NCBI RefSeq assembly: GCF_002368335.1
Contig: NZ_AP018288.1
Location: forward strand, 1,419,551 to 1,483,550
DNA: 64,000 bases
Origin: Nostoc sp. NIES-4103
GTDB lineage: Bacteria > Cyanobacteriota > Cyanobacteriia > Cyanobacteriales > Nostocaceae
Direction: 5' to 3'
Under the pieces are notes generated by a model. It was not told where the DNA came from and did not search any database. It worked only from the letters and a program-made list of their open reading frames with translations. Position 1 is the first letter of the stretch, and each line of letters starts with the position of its first letter. Below, piece after piece: positions 17,073-25,938 of this stretch. A program made the translations under genes and the position numbers.

Positions 17073-19673
17073 CTATGCAACTGTGAATTTTGTCTGAACG
17101 ATTATATCGTTAAAGTCGCGATCGCCCCCACCATATAAATCTTCAAAGCCGAAGATATTCTCCCCTAGTAAGTTAATGTGATCTACTTTATCTGAGTTTC
17201 CTTGGATAAATGGAAGGTAAACTCTACTAAAATCATCGTTGAGAGTATCGGGATTTCCATTACCAATTAGAAAAGGAGCATAGAGATATCCACCTTGTAA
17301 AGTATCTTCAAAGGTAGCTTGACTGTGGTTTGGGGCAGTTAAACTAACTTCAGGCTCACGCAATTTGACTGCTAGCTGTGCATAACCTGTATCTGTTGGT
17401 TTTAATTGATTGCCAGTTAACGGGTCAGTAATAGTTCCTTGTGTGTCTTCAACCTTGTAAAAACCAACAAAGTTGTTATATTTAGCTTCACGATTTACTG
17501 TGAAAGTGACTTTGACATCTTTACCAGTGAAGGACTGTAAGTTGAGTAATTCAGCATCATCTGCAATAGCAGATGGGAGGATAATGAAATCTTTTGCTGA
17601 CAATTCATCAGCTACAACCCCTGTCAAATTCGCAAGGGAAACATCCTGATCATCAAAACTAGCGATAATGCTGGTGCTGCGAATATCGCCAAACACAGGT
17701 AGCAATTTTAAGTCATCAAAGTTAGAGATGCCATCGATACCACTAATCTGGATCTTGTCAATACCTACTTGAAAATCCACGATTGTGTTTTGCGTATCAA
17801 ATAATGGCGGTAGACCAAGAGAGGTTGCTTGCCTAGGATCGGAAACTGTATTAGGTATATTACCATTAGCAATCCAGAAGCGATCGCTCCCAGCACCACC
17901 ATAGAGGAGATTATTACCACCAGTGTTGATTTTGAGTGTATCGTCTCCGGCTTCTCCCAACAATTTAGTCTGAGTACGAGCTACAAGAAAATCGTTAGCC
18001 TTGGTGCCTGCGATCGCTGTGTAACCTGTATCATCAGGTACAATCGGTTTAACATCTGCTGGGATGATGGAAACTGCTAAAGACTCTACATCTGTAGTAC
18101 CAAAATTTCCGATGGAGTATTTAGTTCCAGGTGCAATAGTTACAAAAGTATTTGCTTCGACCAACCTGACTTCATCATTGATTTTGAAAGATAAATGCCC
18201 TTTTTGAACATAGAAACTTTCATAGTTATTACTCTCAACCTGGTCAGGAAAATCATCAGTTGTGAGAGCAATTTGACCGCGAATCTCGCCGTCAGGGCGT
18301 CCTTTGGAGTCAACCTCGAAGTAAAAGTCACTTTCTTGACCGGGTAAGCCAGTATCTTCGAGGAAATGAACTAGAGCATGTGGAATCGCTGCTTCTTCGT
18401 CATTCCAGATACCATCAATAGTAGCAGAACCATCTTGATTCAACTTGACGTTAAAGTCTTCTTCATCCTGATGATCTAAGTCGAAAATACTAAATAGCTC
18501 TGAACCATTACTACCCCGTTTACCTGAATAGATCTTGATAGAAGTGACATCATCTAGCTCATTATTAGGAGTTTGGAACTGACCAGACTGCGATAAATTC
18601 CCCAAGTCTAAGCCTTTGACTGTCAAGCTATACTTAACATCGCCTTGATTAGTTAGTTCTACATTGACAACACCAGAAGCCAGCGAAGTACTAGGTTTCA
18701 CTACCTGCTTGCTATTTAAATAGGCTTGGGCAAATGTGTCTGTAGCTTCAGGTTTCAGGGAAAACTGATTGTATGAAAGTTGATTATTACCTAGAGTGTC
18801 TGTCGATTCTGCAAAGGTTGTTAAAGAGGTGTACTTGATCCCAAAAGGCCCAGTAAATGTTGGTCTTTCACTAGCACTCCAAATGCTAAAACCCTCTATA
18901 CCAGCTACTTTGGCTTTTATGTTCTCCTCTAACTCAGCAGGTGCGTCATTTGGAAGCACTAAGACATATTTAGGAGTACCTGCTGGTGGTTTGTATCCAG
19001 GAAATGCTACTCCTTGAGAATATGATGGTTCACGATAGCCACTACGCAGTGCAAATTCTAGTACTGACGGGTCAACTCCTACTGGCGGTGGTGGAATTGG
19101 GTTATCCCTATCTTCAACTGGTTGACCTGCATATTCAAATAAATAATCTAGCCCCCCAGGAGCTGTAATTGATAGGATTCTCGCTCCCTCGTTTGTCCCC
19201 GATGTAGCTGCTGTAGAGTCAATATTTCTAAATGCATGTGGTCTCAATCTTGGGCCAAAAATTACAGTTCCAACAGGTATTCCCTCTAAGACAAATTCTT
19301 GGTTGCTACCTGTAACTCCAGCTTCGTTACCCAAAAAGAAATTGACTGTTCCTTGTGCTACATAAAATGCCTCGTGTTCGTAATTATGAATATGTGGGAA
19401 AGGCCCACCTCCTTGTGGCACAAAAAAATCGAAGGCATTAAAGGTAAAATTAGTCTCTTTAGATGTTGCCAAAAGAGTATATAGATCACCGGAAGTATAA
19501 TATGCCGGACGTTCATCTAATGGGGCATCTTGGGGTGAAATTAAATAATCATCAATAACTTGAAGGTCTTGAAGACTGAGGGAATCACTATCTATGTGGT
19601 GGTTATGATGAGTGTGATCGTGATCTGTTTCCCCTGGAGAATTCAGTGGTAAACCGTTGATGGGATGTGTCAT
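17073..19673 (-). CDS. Cupin / CHRD / RTX / DUF4114 multidomain protein
   Basis: The 866-residue protein has a His/Asp-rich N-terminus (DHDHTHHNHHIDSD), possibly metal binding. A cupin domain follows (about 65-180) with both metal motifs: PHIHNYEHEAFYVAQG and RPHAFRN. A CHRD domain (about 320-465) contains DGSATIDGIWNDEEAAIPHA and GQIALTTDDFP. Next come a second cupin-like barrel lacking the histidines (about 475-545), a short RTX segment (LLGEAGDDTLKINTGGNNLL), and a C-terminal DUF4114 (FEDLYGGGDRDFNDIIVQ). The cupin resembles quercetin-dioxygenase-type domains. CHRD, RTX and DUF4114 point to an extracellular protein. No signal peptide is visible, as expected for type I secretion. Substrate unknown. 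Confidence 0.85.
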   Translation of the reverse strand: MTHPINGLPLNSPGETDHDHTHHNHHIDSDSLSLQDLQVIDDYLISPQDAPLDERPAYYTSGDLYTLLATSKETNFTFNAFDFFVPQGGGPFPHIHNYEHEAFYVAQGTVNFFLGNEAGVTGSNQEFVLEGIPVGTVIFGPRLRPHAFRNIDSTAATSGTNEGARILSITAPGGLDYLFEYAGQPVEDRDNPIPPPPVGVDPSVLEFALRSGYREPSYSQGVAFPGYKPPAGTPKYVLVLPNDAPAELEENIKAKVAGIEGFSIWSASERPTFTGPFGIKYTSLTTFAESTDTLGNNQLSYNQFSLKPEATDTFAQAYLNSKQVVKPSTSLASGVVNVELTNQGDVKYSLTVKGLDLGNLSQSGQFQTPNNELDDVTSIKIYSGKRGSNGSELFSIFDLDHQDEEDFNVKLNQDGSATIDGIWNDEEAAIPHALVHFLEDTGLPGQESDFYFEVDSKGRPDGEIRGQIALTTDDFPDQVESNNYESFYVQKGHLSFKINDEVRLVEANTFVTIAPGTKYSIGNFGTTDVESLAVSIIPADVKPIVPDDTGYTAIAGTKANDFLVARTQTKLLGEAGDDTLKINTGGNNLLYGGAGSDRFWIANGNIPNTVSDPRQATSLGLPPLFDTQNTIVDFQVGIDKIQISGIDGISNFDDLKLLPVFGDIRSTSIIASFDDQDVSLANLTGVVADELSAKDFIILPSAIADDAELLNLQSFTGKDVKVTFTVNREAKYNNFVGFYKVEDTQGTITDPLTGNQLKPTDTGYAQLAVKLREPEVSLTAPNHSQATFEDTLQGGYLYAPFLIGNGNPDTLNDDFSRVYLPFIQGNSDKVDHINLLGENIFGFEDLYGGGDRDFNDIIVQTKFTVA

Positions 19674-19733
19674 TTTCTCTGATCTTCTTCAGTTCACGTT
19701 GGTAATTACAGGACTTACACAAACAATAGTTAA

Positions 19734-19899
19734 CGTGAGTTCGACAAGCGCTGTTTTGACCTCTCCCCCAGCCCCTCTCCTACGAGGAGGGGGGAGTAAA
19801 ACCGTGATTTTTTCGTTTCTCCTCCCTCTCCTTACCCAGACGCAAGCGATCGCCTTTTAGGAGAGGGAGTCCGGGAGGGAGAGGTCATCGAACTCACGT
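19734..19899. mobile_element. Palindromic CGTGAGTT element, family E copy 2, flanked by ATAGTTAA
   Basis: Inverted ends CGTGAGTTCGA / TCGAACTCACG enclose the CCTCTCC-type palindromes shared with 4225-4411. The 8-bp word ATAGTTAA directly precedes and follows it, which looks like a target-site duplication. Confidence 0.75.
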
Positions 19900-19941
19900 A
19901 TAGTTAAAACCCTTATTTCCACTTGCGTTACAGTCAGGGTG

Positions 19942-19980
19942 GTGAGATCCCCGACTTCTTGAAGAAGTCGGGGATCTCAC
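19942..19980. repeat. Perfect 19-bp hairpin, one-base loop
   Basis: GTGAGATCCCCGACTTCTT and its exact complement are separated by one G. It is 54 bases past the histidine kinase stop codon and could terminate that operon. The same word type (GATCCCCGACTTCTT) is a common dispersed hairpin in cyanobacterial genomes. Confidence 0.75.
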
Positions 19981-20033
19981 GGTCATCAGTCCTGGAATAG
20001 GGTGTCGGGTGTAGGGGTATAACAGTCAGTAGT

Positions 20034-21428
20034 TTACAAATGAAGGATAGGCAAACGAATCTGAAAACGTGTCTCGCCAGGTTCAGAAAAACAACGAATT
20101 TCTCCGTGATGCTGAGTCACTACAATTCGATATGAAATCTCCAAACCTAACCCTGTACCTGATCCCACCTCCTTAGTTGTAAAAAATGGCTCGAAAATTC
20201 GAGATTGAATGGCAGGGGGAATTCCTGGGCCATTGTCTATAATCTCAACAACAACATAGTCTTTGTTTTGGCAAGTACGTATCTGAATCTCACCTTGTTC
20301 ACCTAAAGCATCGATCGCGTTATCAATCAGGTTAGTCCACACTTGATTCAATGCACTACCGTGAGCTTGAATTTGCGGTAGGTTTTTATCATACTCGCGT
20401 GTCACCACAATATTGTGCTTTCGCAATTTGTAGCGCAGAATTGTCAAGGTATTTTCTAGACCCTCATGTACATCTATCTTCAAGAGTGAAGCTCGATCCA
20501 TGTATGAGTAGTCTTTAATCGCCTTGACTATTTCTGAGACACGAGTAGTACCTTGTTCCAGTACCTTTAACTGCCCGATTATAGACAAAGTTGCTTCCAA
20601 CCAAACCAGCACATCACTAAAGGTCTGAGTGGCTAAATCTTCGCCAATTGCTTCTAACTTCTGGTTATTTAGCCCAGCAGCAACAAGAGTAGGAACAAGT
20701 TTCCACCCCTCAGTTACATTATGTGACTCCAACCATTGCGCTAATTCATCTTCGAGATCAATTTGAGCCAATGGGTCGGAAGAGTCTTGTATATCAGACT
20801 GTGCAGCCTGTTCAATAGCATCTTGTCTAAAAGTTAAGAGTTGTTTGAGCTGTCTTTGTGTGAGATTTTGGCCAATCAGTTTGAAAGTAACAGCGTCCAA
20901 CGACTTAACTGTATCCTGCAATTGACTTGCAGCCCTATGGGCTGCGGATACTGGATTATTTAGTTCATGGGCAAGACCAGCAGACAAAGTACCCAAAGCA
21001 ACGAGCTTTTCGTGTTGCTGAGACAACAACTGTAACTCTTGCATTCGCGAAGCCATATGACCGAGAACAATTTTTCTGATACTTGGGCAAATAGTAATCA
21101 TTTGCCAAAAATCATTTTCATGCAGACAATACATATGGCTTTTACGTACTGCTTCACCGCTTGCAAGGTGAGGTGTACCTGCAAGCAGAGGGACTTCACC
21201 AAAGAATGTACTACTACCGTATGTAGCTAGTAGGATTTTTTGGTTAACAATTTCTCGTGAAAGCTGGATTGCTCCTTCAAATACTATATAGAAGTATTCG
21301 ACAGGATCTCCTTGGTGAAACAATATGTCTCCTGAATCCAGCCATAATTCAGTACCATTGATAAAGCACTTCAGCTCGGTTTCGGTCAAGTGTTCAAAAA
21401 CTGATATCTTACGCAATGTCTCAAGCAT
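20034..21428 (-). CDS. Sensor histidine kinase with N-terminal cyclic-nucleotide-binding domain
   Basis: The protein (464 residues) has a cNMP-binding/CRP-like sensor domain at about 5-125 (GDILFHQGDPVEYFYIVFEGAI, FFGEVPLLAGTP). A linker leads to a HisKA-type helix pair with the phospho-acceptor in LSAGLAHELNNPVSAAHRAA (about residue 155). The catalytic ATPase domain (about 330-460) has the N box QVWTNLIDNAIDALGEQG, the G1 box DNGPGIP and the G2 box GSGTGLGLEIS. No transmembrane segment is seen, so it is cytoplasmic. It starts 20 bases after the response regulator-flavoprotein gene and is almost certainly in one operon with it; that protein's receiver domain is the likely phosphoryl acceptor. 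Confidence 0.93.
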   Translation of the reverse strand: MLETLRKISVFEHLTETELKCFINGTELWLDSGDILFHQGDPVEYFYIVFEGAIQLSREIVNQKILLATYGSSTFFGEVPLLAGTPHLASGEAVRKSHMYCLHENDFWQMITICPSIRKIVLGHMASRMQELQLLSQQHEKLVALGTLSAGLAHELNNPVSAAHRAASQLQDTVKSLDAVTFKLIGQNLTQRQLKQLLTFRQDAIEQAAQSDIQDSSDPLAQIDLEDELAQWLESHNVTEGWKLVPTLVAAGLNNQKLEAIGEDLATQTFSDVLVWLEATLSIIGQLKVLEQGTTRVSEIVKAIKDYSYMDRASLLKIDVHEGLENTLTILRYKLRKHNIVVTREYDKNLPQIQAHGSALNQVWTNLIDNAIDALGEQGEIQIRTCQNKDYVVVEIIDNGPGIPPAIQSRIFEPFFTTKEVGSGTGLGLEISYRIVVTQHHGEIRCFSEPGETRFQIRLPILHL

Positions 21429-21448
21429 GGTCTTTACCCGAAAGATCG

Positions 21449-23110
21449 CTACACAGATGCTAAATATTGGTGAACTAATTGAACAGCGATCGCTCCCTCA
21501 CCCACTGCGGAAGCGACTCGTTTAACTGAGTTACAACGCACATCGCCTATGGCGAAAATACCCGGTACGTTAGTTTCTAAAAAGAAAGGATCACGCTCTA
21601 TTGTCCATCCTTTCGGCGACCTCCCATTCCGCATTGCACTAGCTCCAGTCAGAATAAAGCCGTTTTCATCACGCTCCACAATGTTTTGTAACCAATCAGT
21701 ACGCGGCTTGGCACCAATAAAGCTAAACAAAGCATTGGTAGGAATGGTTTCGACTTCACCTGTTATTGAGTTAAAAATGGTTATCCCCTCTAATTTGTCT
21801 TCTCCGATAAATTCTTTAACCTGGGTCAAGAGCTTGACGTTAATATTGCCAATCTCTTCAATCTGGTCAATCAAATATTGAGACATACTTTTTTTCAGGG
21901 AATCCCCGCGAACTACAAGGTTCACTGAGCCTGCGTATTTAGAAAGATACACAGCTGCTTGTCCAGCCGAGTTACCCGCACCCACAATAAACACATCTTC
22001 GCCTTTGCAAGTAAGCGCTTCGGTCATAGCAGCGCCATAGTAGACACCCGCACCTGTCAATTTTTCACTTCCAGGTATGTTGAACTTGCGATAAGATACC
22101 CCTGTGGCAATAATCAAGGTATGGGTACTAAGTTGGGAACCGTCTGCGAGAGTGACCAATCGATATTGACCATTCAAACGCACATCAACTACTTCTTGGG
22201 GTGAAATAATCTCTGTTCCGAACTTTTGAGCTTGTGTGACAGCACGTTTGGCTAAATCTCCACCATGCACACCACCCGGAAAACCAAGATAATTTTCAAT
22301 CCGGGAACTAGTACCTGCTTGACCTCCTGGCGCTTCTCGTTCAATCAGCACTGTCCGAAGTCCTTCAGAAGCCCCATAAACAGCTGCTGCTAAACCAGCT
22401 GGGCCAGCACCCACAATAGCTAAGTCATAAAACGGCATATTGGGACGTGTTTTTAGCCCTATTTTCTCGGCAATTTGGGTATTTGTTGGCTCTAGAAGAT
22501 GTGAACCGTCAGGGAAAATAACTAACGCTTGGCATTTAGTATCAGAACTAACAGCGTAACTCAAAAGGCGATCGCCTTCATCTGACTCTATATTCAGCCA
22601 CTGATAGGGAACATGATTGCGGGCTAAGAAATCTTTGGCTTGATGTAATTTAGGCGACCAACGAGAACCAACAACCCTTACACCTTCAAAAGGCGGACGG
22701 AAAGAAGCTTGCCAAACCTCAAGCAAATCGTTAAGTATGGGATATAAACGCTCTTGAGGGGGGTTCCAAGGCTTCAAGAGGTAATAATCAATCTTGGCCT
22801 TGTTGATGGCATGGATAGCTGCATTAGTGTCTGCATAGGCTGTGAGTAAGACACGTTTGGTCTGGGGAAAGATTTCAATAGCCTGTTCTAGGAATTCTAC
22901 ACCACTCATTTGTGGCATTCGCTGGTCTACAAGAAACAGGGCTGCTGACTCATTACGCAACTTTAACTTTTGCAGTACCTCTAAAGCTGTTTTAGCTGAG
23001 TTGGATCGCACCACCCGGAAGCGATCGCCATACTCTTTACGTAAGTCAAGCTCAAGCGCTTGCAAAACTTCCAAGTCATCATCTAATGCCAGTATTACAG
23101 GTTTAGCCAT
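21449..23110 (-). CDS. Response regulator receiver fused to thioredoxin-reductase-like flavoprotein
   Basis: The protein (553 residues) begins with a CheY-like receiver at about 1-125: acidic pair LALDDD, phospho-acceptor aspartate in LFLVDQRMP, threonine in LLTAYAD and lysine in YLLKPW. Residues about 140-215 resemble a small thioredoxin/glutaredoxin-like fold. Residues 225-550 form a two-nucleotide-binding flavoprotein of the thioredoxin reductase family: FAD motif IVGAGPAGLAAAVYGASEG, NAD(P)H motif IVGAGNSAGQAAVYLSKY and the C-terminal FAIGDVRCNSVKR. The redox CxxC of true thioredoxin reductases is absent; the corresponding segment reads GAGVYYGAAMTEA. The likely reaction is therefore electron transfer from NAD(P)H by another route. 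First gene of an operon with the histidine kinase. Confidence 0.92.
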   Translation of the reverse strand: MAKPVILALDDDLEVLQALELDLRKEYGDRFRVVRSNSAKTALEVLQKLKLRNESAALFLVDQRMPQMSGVEFLEQAIEIFPQTKRVLLTAYADTNAAIHAINKAKIDYYLLKPWNPPQERLYPILNDLLEVWQASFRPPFEGVRVVGSRWSPKLHQAKDFLARNHVPYQWLNIESDEGDRLLSYAVSSDTKCQALVIFPDGSHLLEPTNTQIAEKIGLKTRPNMPFYDLAIVGAGPAGLAAAVYGASEGLRTVLIEREAPGGQAGTSSRIENYLGFPGGVHGGDLAKRAVTQAQKFGTEIISPQEVVDVRLNGQYRLVTLADGSQLSTHTLIIATGVSYRKFNIPGSEKLTGAGVYYGAAMTEALTCKGEDVFIVGAGNSAGQAAVYLSKYAGSVNLVVRGDSLKKSMSQYLIDQIEEIGNINVKLLTQVKEFIGEDKLEGITIFNSITGEVETIPTNALFSFIGAKPRTDWLQNIVERDENGFILTGASAMRNGRSPKGWTIERDPFFLETNVPGIFAIGDVRCNSVKRVASAVGEGAIAVQLVHQYLASV

Positions 23111-23557
23111 AAGTTCCTCACAAATGCTGCTTCTAGCAACATCCAGCTAACGACACAATTGTTTTTTAAAATTGGTGTTTATTCGGTCTCCTCACAATTT
23201 TTGATGTGAGTTTAAGCTCATGAAGTTTTAAGTTGCATAGGATAGGTAAAATTTTGAACCTAACCTACAAAAATTTTGTTTGAATACAATGTGCAAATTC
23301 AAGCTATCAACTAGTGGACTATTGCACTAATTGTTAATAAATGCGTTTGTAGTATAAACTTTAGTTCTAAAAGATTCAAGCATTATTGACTACAAATTTA
23401 TCAAAACTTTTGCGATCGTCCACTAGTAATCTGGAACACCAACTTCGTTGGGGTAAGTAGATGTGAGAAACACAAAAAACTCTTTCCTCACCTCTACTTC
23501 CCACTCCTCACTCCCCACTCCACCCTAGTGGCAAGCTAAAAAAGGTTTTGCGCTTAC
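23111..23557. other. Intergenic region with inverted-repeat element
   Basis: No gene is seen. Positions 23310-23427 have inverted ends ACTAGTGGACTATTGCA and, read inward from the right, ACTAGTGGACGATCGCA. 23460-23525 is CTCCCCACTCC-type short repeat. Confidence 0.6.
23310..23427. mobile_element. 118-bp MITE-like element with ACTAGTGGAC ends
   Basis: The terminal inverted repeats match at 15 of 17 positions. The AT-rich interior has no coding capacity. No second copy is in this window and no target duplication could be fixed. Confidence 0.5.
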
Positions 23558-25729
23558 CTACACGGTGGCCAATTCAACAGCGTCATACTGTTCTAAAACA
23601 GTTACGCCCTCACAGAATGCACCTTTCTTCAAGTAACTCAATACATTCTCATTGGCACCAACTAAATAGATATCAACATCACTACCCAGTTTTTGCTTGG
23701 TGAAAATGAGATATCTTAGACCAGCCGCACTGATACATTTCAAATCCTCTAGTTGCAAGACTAGACGTTTGATGGACTGGGCTGTTGCTTTGTGCAATTC
23801 TTCCTCAAGTAGTCCCACAGCATTGGCATCAAGTAAACCACTTAAAGATAGTTTGGCAGTACCACCGCTGACTTCTAGTAAAGTTGCATTGAAAAATACT
23901 TGCGTGGGAAGAAGTCTAACTCTAACTTTGATTTCGTCCTGAGTTGTTGGCAGTTTGACTGTCAGGTTTTCAGCATCAAAGTCAAAATAAGGCTGACCAT
24001 TAATCCACACTTCACCAATTTGAACACTGCCTGGTGGTAAGATATCTGGCTGAACCCGGAGGATGTTATCTTTAAATGCTCCTGGTTTTGGCTTGAAATA
24101 TAAATCCATCGGCTTCTTAGTCAGCAATAGATTGGTATACACACAAGCTAAGTACGCCAGTTCAAAGGAGTGGTAACCACTCATCGAGTGACTACCCTTA
24201 CCTCTCTCAGTTCCTAGCAAGTAGGGAAGTCCATTAGCCAAAACATTGAAGTAGATACCGCCATCTGCGTAATCGAGGAACCAAGCGTTATAGAAAGCTG
24301 CTGATTCACGCGCTAGTTTTTGATATTCAGAATTGTTCAGTGAACCAGCCAGGATCAAGTAGGCTAATATAGCTTGTTCTTGCTGCCACCAAGCTTTGCG
24401 ATCGTGCCAAACAAAGCGATGTGTTTTTTGACCTGGTTCTAAGATCCGCTCTACTACATCGTACCACCCTCCACGCTGTTGGTCACTGCCAACAGCAGGC
24501 ATAATGTCTGCAATCTTTTCAGCTAAAGCAACATACTTCTCTTTTGGTTTGAGGTGGTGCATCCGCATCAGGTTCCAAGCAATTTTGAGGTTGTGACCTA
24601 CGACTGCTCGGTTCTGTTGCCATCCCCATGTTGTATCATGACTCCAATCTTCATGAAAACGTTCTTGTACAAATGGACTAGAGTCGTAGTCTGGAAAATG
24701 CTTTTCAATTGTGTCAAAAGTATACTCAAGTAAATCAGCATACTCTTTCTTACCACTGGCCAGCCAAAGATTGATTAAGTATGCTGGGGCATGGTCACCT
24801 ACTGAGTTCCAATTCTTTTTCGCCCGGTTATGACCCAAGGTATTACTGTGGGGACTCAGAGTAATCGGATCAATGTGTGAGTAGAATCCTCCTCTGTCTG
24901 TTTCGTCTAGAAAATAGCGTTTGAACAGATTCAGAGTCAATTCAATATCATTTAAGATATTGGGATCACCCGTGATTCGATAAGTCTGGGTTGGGCCAGC
25001 TAATGCATAGATTTGTTCATAAGCTGGTATAGCATCATAATCATCCCCAAATTCTGAGGAAAATATTTTTTGCTCCCTACCATCTGGTTTAACGTCAATT
25101 GCATGATACCAATAGCAAATTCCTTCACCTTCATCCAGAAAACGCAAGTGGTCGCGCAAGTATTCGGTGCCTTTTTCGGCAGCTTCTAGGTAACGGTCAT
25201 CTCCAGTCATCAAGTAGGCTGTAGAAAAACCGTAAACCAAACGCGAAATGGTGTCAGTTTCTTGTCGAGTACTGATGTCTTTCGTACCAACCAAGCCTAA
25301 ATTAGTACGATATTTACCATAGTCAATTTCACCATCTTCAAACTGCACTTTTAAGTAAAAATTGGCTAGGTTTCGTACTTGATTGACCCACCAGTCTTGC
25401 TTTTCAAATGCATACTCACTTTCAGCTTTGCCAAGGAATACAATATGTTTACCTTCAAATTTGTTTTCACCATTCTCTGGATAAAAAGTGCCATACACGA
25501 AAAGGTAGCGTTCTGGAACTAGCATTTCTCTCAATTGCAGAGTGCAATCATAGTAAGGCTCACCCAGATTTCGCACTAGTTCTGCATAGGTGTTTGCAGT
25601 TAATGCAACCTCAAATTCTCTGCCGTCGGTGGTTTTTAGATTAAAACTTCCAACAGCACCCTTTTGAGAATTAAAGGTAGTAACATACCCAGCGATTAAA
25701 TCTGAAAATGGGAAAGTCACTTGATTCAT
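23558..25729 (-). CDS. N-acylglucosamine-2-epimerase-like protein fused to C-terminal STAS domain
   Basis: The 723-residue protein has an N-terminal ~110-residue domain, then an (alpha/alpha)6 barrel of the AGE/cellobiose-epimerase type (about 115-535). It shows RLVYGFSTAYLMTGD, FYSHIDPITLSPHSNTLGHN, GDHAPAYLINLWLASGK, GWQQNRAVVGHNLKIAWNLM and RKAWWQQEQAILAYL. Residues about 620-720 form a STAS domain (LSLSGLLDANAVGLLEEEL, RLVLQLEDLKCISAAGLRYL), as in anti-anti-sigma factors, with serine at the usual phospho-site position. This suggests a sugar isomerase or hydrolase-like barrel under partner-switch control. I start at MNQVTFPF (ATG at 25729) because it follows GGGAG at good spacing. Confidence 0.88.
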   Translation of the reverse strand: MNQVTFPFSDLIAGYVTTFNSQKGAVGSFNLKTTDGREFEVALTANTYAELVRNLGEPYYDCTLQLREMLVPERYLFVYGTFYPENGENKFEGKHIVFLGKAESEYAFEKQDWWVNQVRNLANFYLKVQFEDGEIDYGKYRTNLGLVGTKDISTRQETDTISRLVYGFSTAYLMTGDDRYLEAAEKGTEYLRDHLRFLDEGEGICYWYHAIDVKPDGREQKIFSSEFGDDYDAIPAYEQIYALAGPTQTYRITGDPNILNDIELTLNLFKRYFLDETDRGGFYSHIDPITLSPHSNTLGHNRAKKNWNSVGDHAPAYLINLWLASGKKEYADLLEYTFDTIEKHFPDYDSSPFVQERFHEDWSHDTTWGWQQNRAVVGHNLKIAWNLMRMHHLKPKEKYVALAEKIADIMPAVGSDQQRGGWYDVVERILEPGQKTHRFVWHDRKAWWQQEQAILAYLILAGSLNNSEYQKLARESAAFYNAWFLDYADGGIYFNVLANGLPYLLGTERGKGSHSMSGYHSFELAYLACVYTNLLLTKKPMDLYFKPKPGAFKDNILRVQPDILPPGSVQIGEVWINGQPYFDFDAENLTVKLPTTQDEIKVRVRLLPTQVFFNATLLEVSGGTAKLSLSGLLDANAVGLLEEELHKATAQSIKRLVLQLEDLKCISAAGLRYLIFTKQKLGSDVDIYLVGANENVLSYLKKGAFCEGVTVLEQYDAVELATV

Positions 25730-25938
25730 GGAATTATCTCCCAAAATGTAATATCAATGATCAAAGCCTTTGAGGACAAGTATCAGAGTGGGGTTGAAAG
25801 AATTAGCTTTGCAGGATATTGAAAAATCAAGGAGATTTTTAATACAAAATCATGGAGTGAAGAAAAAGGTTTTCTGACTTGATGCCATTACCTTTTCAAA
25901 TGATTCTCAATCCACTGCAAAGCGCATTCACTAGCAAA

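Larger units (their letters stand above)
19674..20033. other. Intergenic region with palindromic element and hairpin
   Basis: It contains the upstream region of the cupin gene, the family E element (19734-19899) and a perfect 19-bp-stem hairpin (19942-19980). Confidence 0.6.

Noticed and set aside
21449..23110. Annotation as a true thioredoxin reductase
   Set aside because: The CxxC active-site motif is absent at the expected place.
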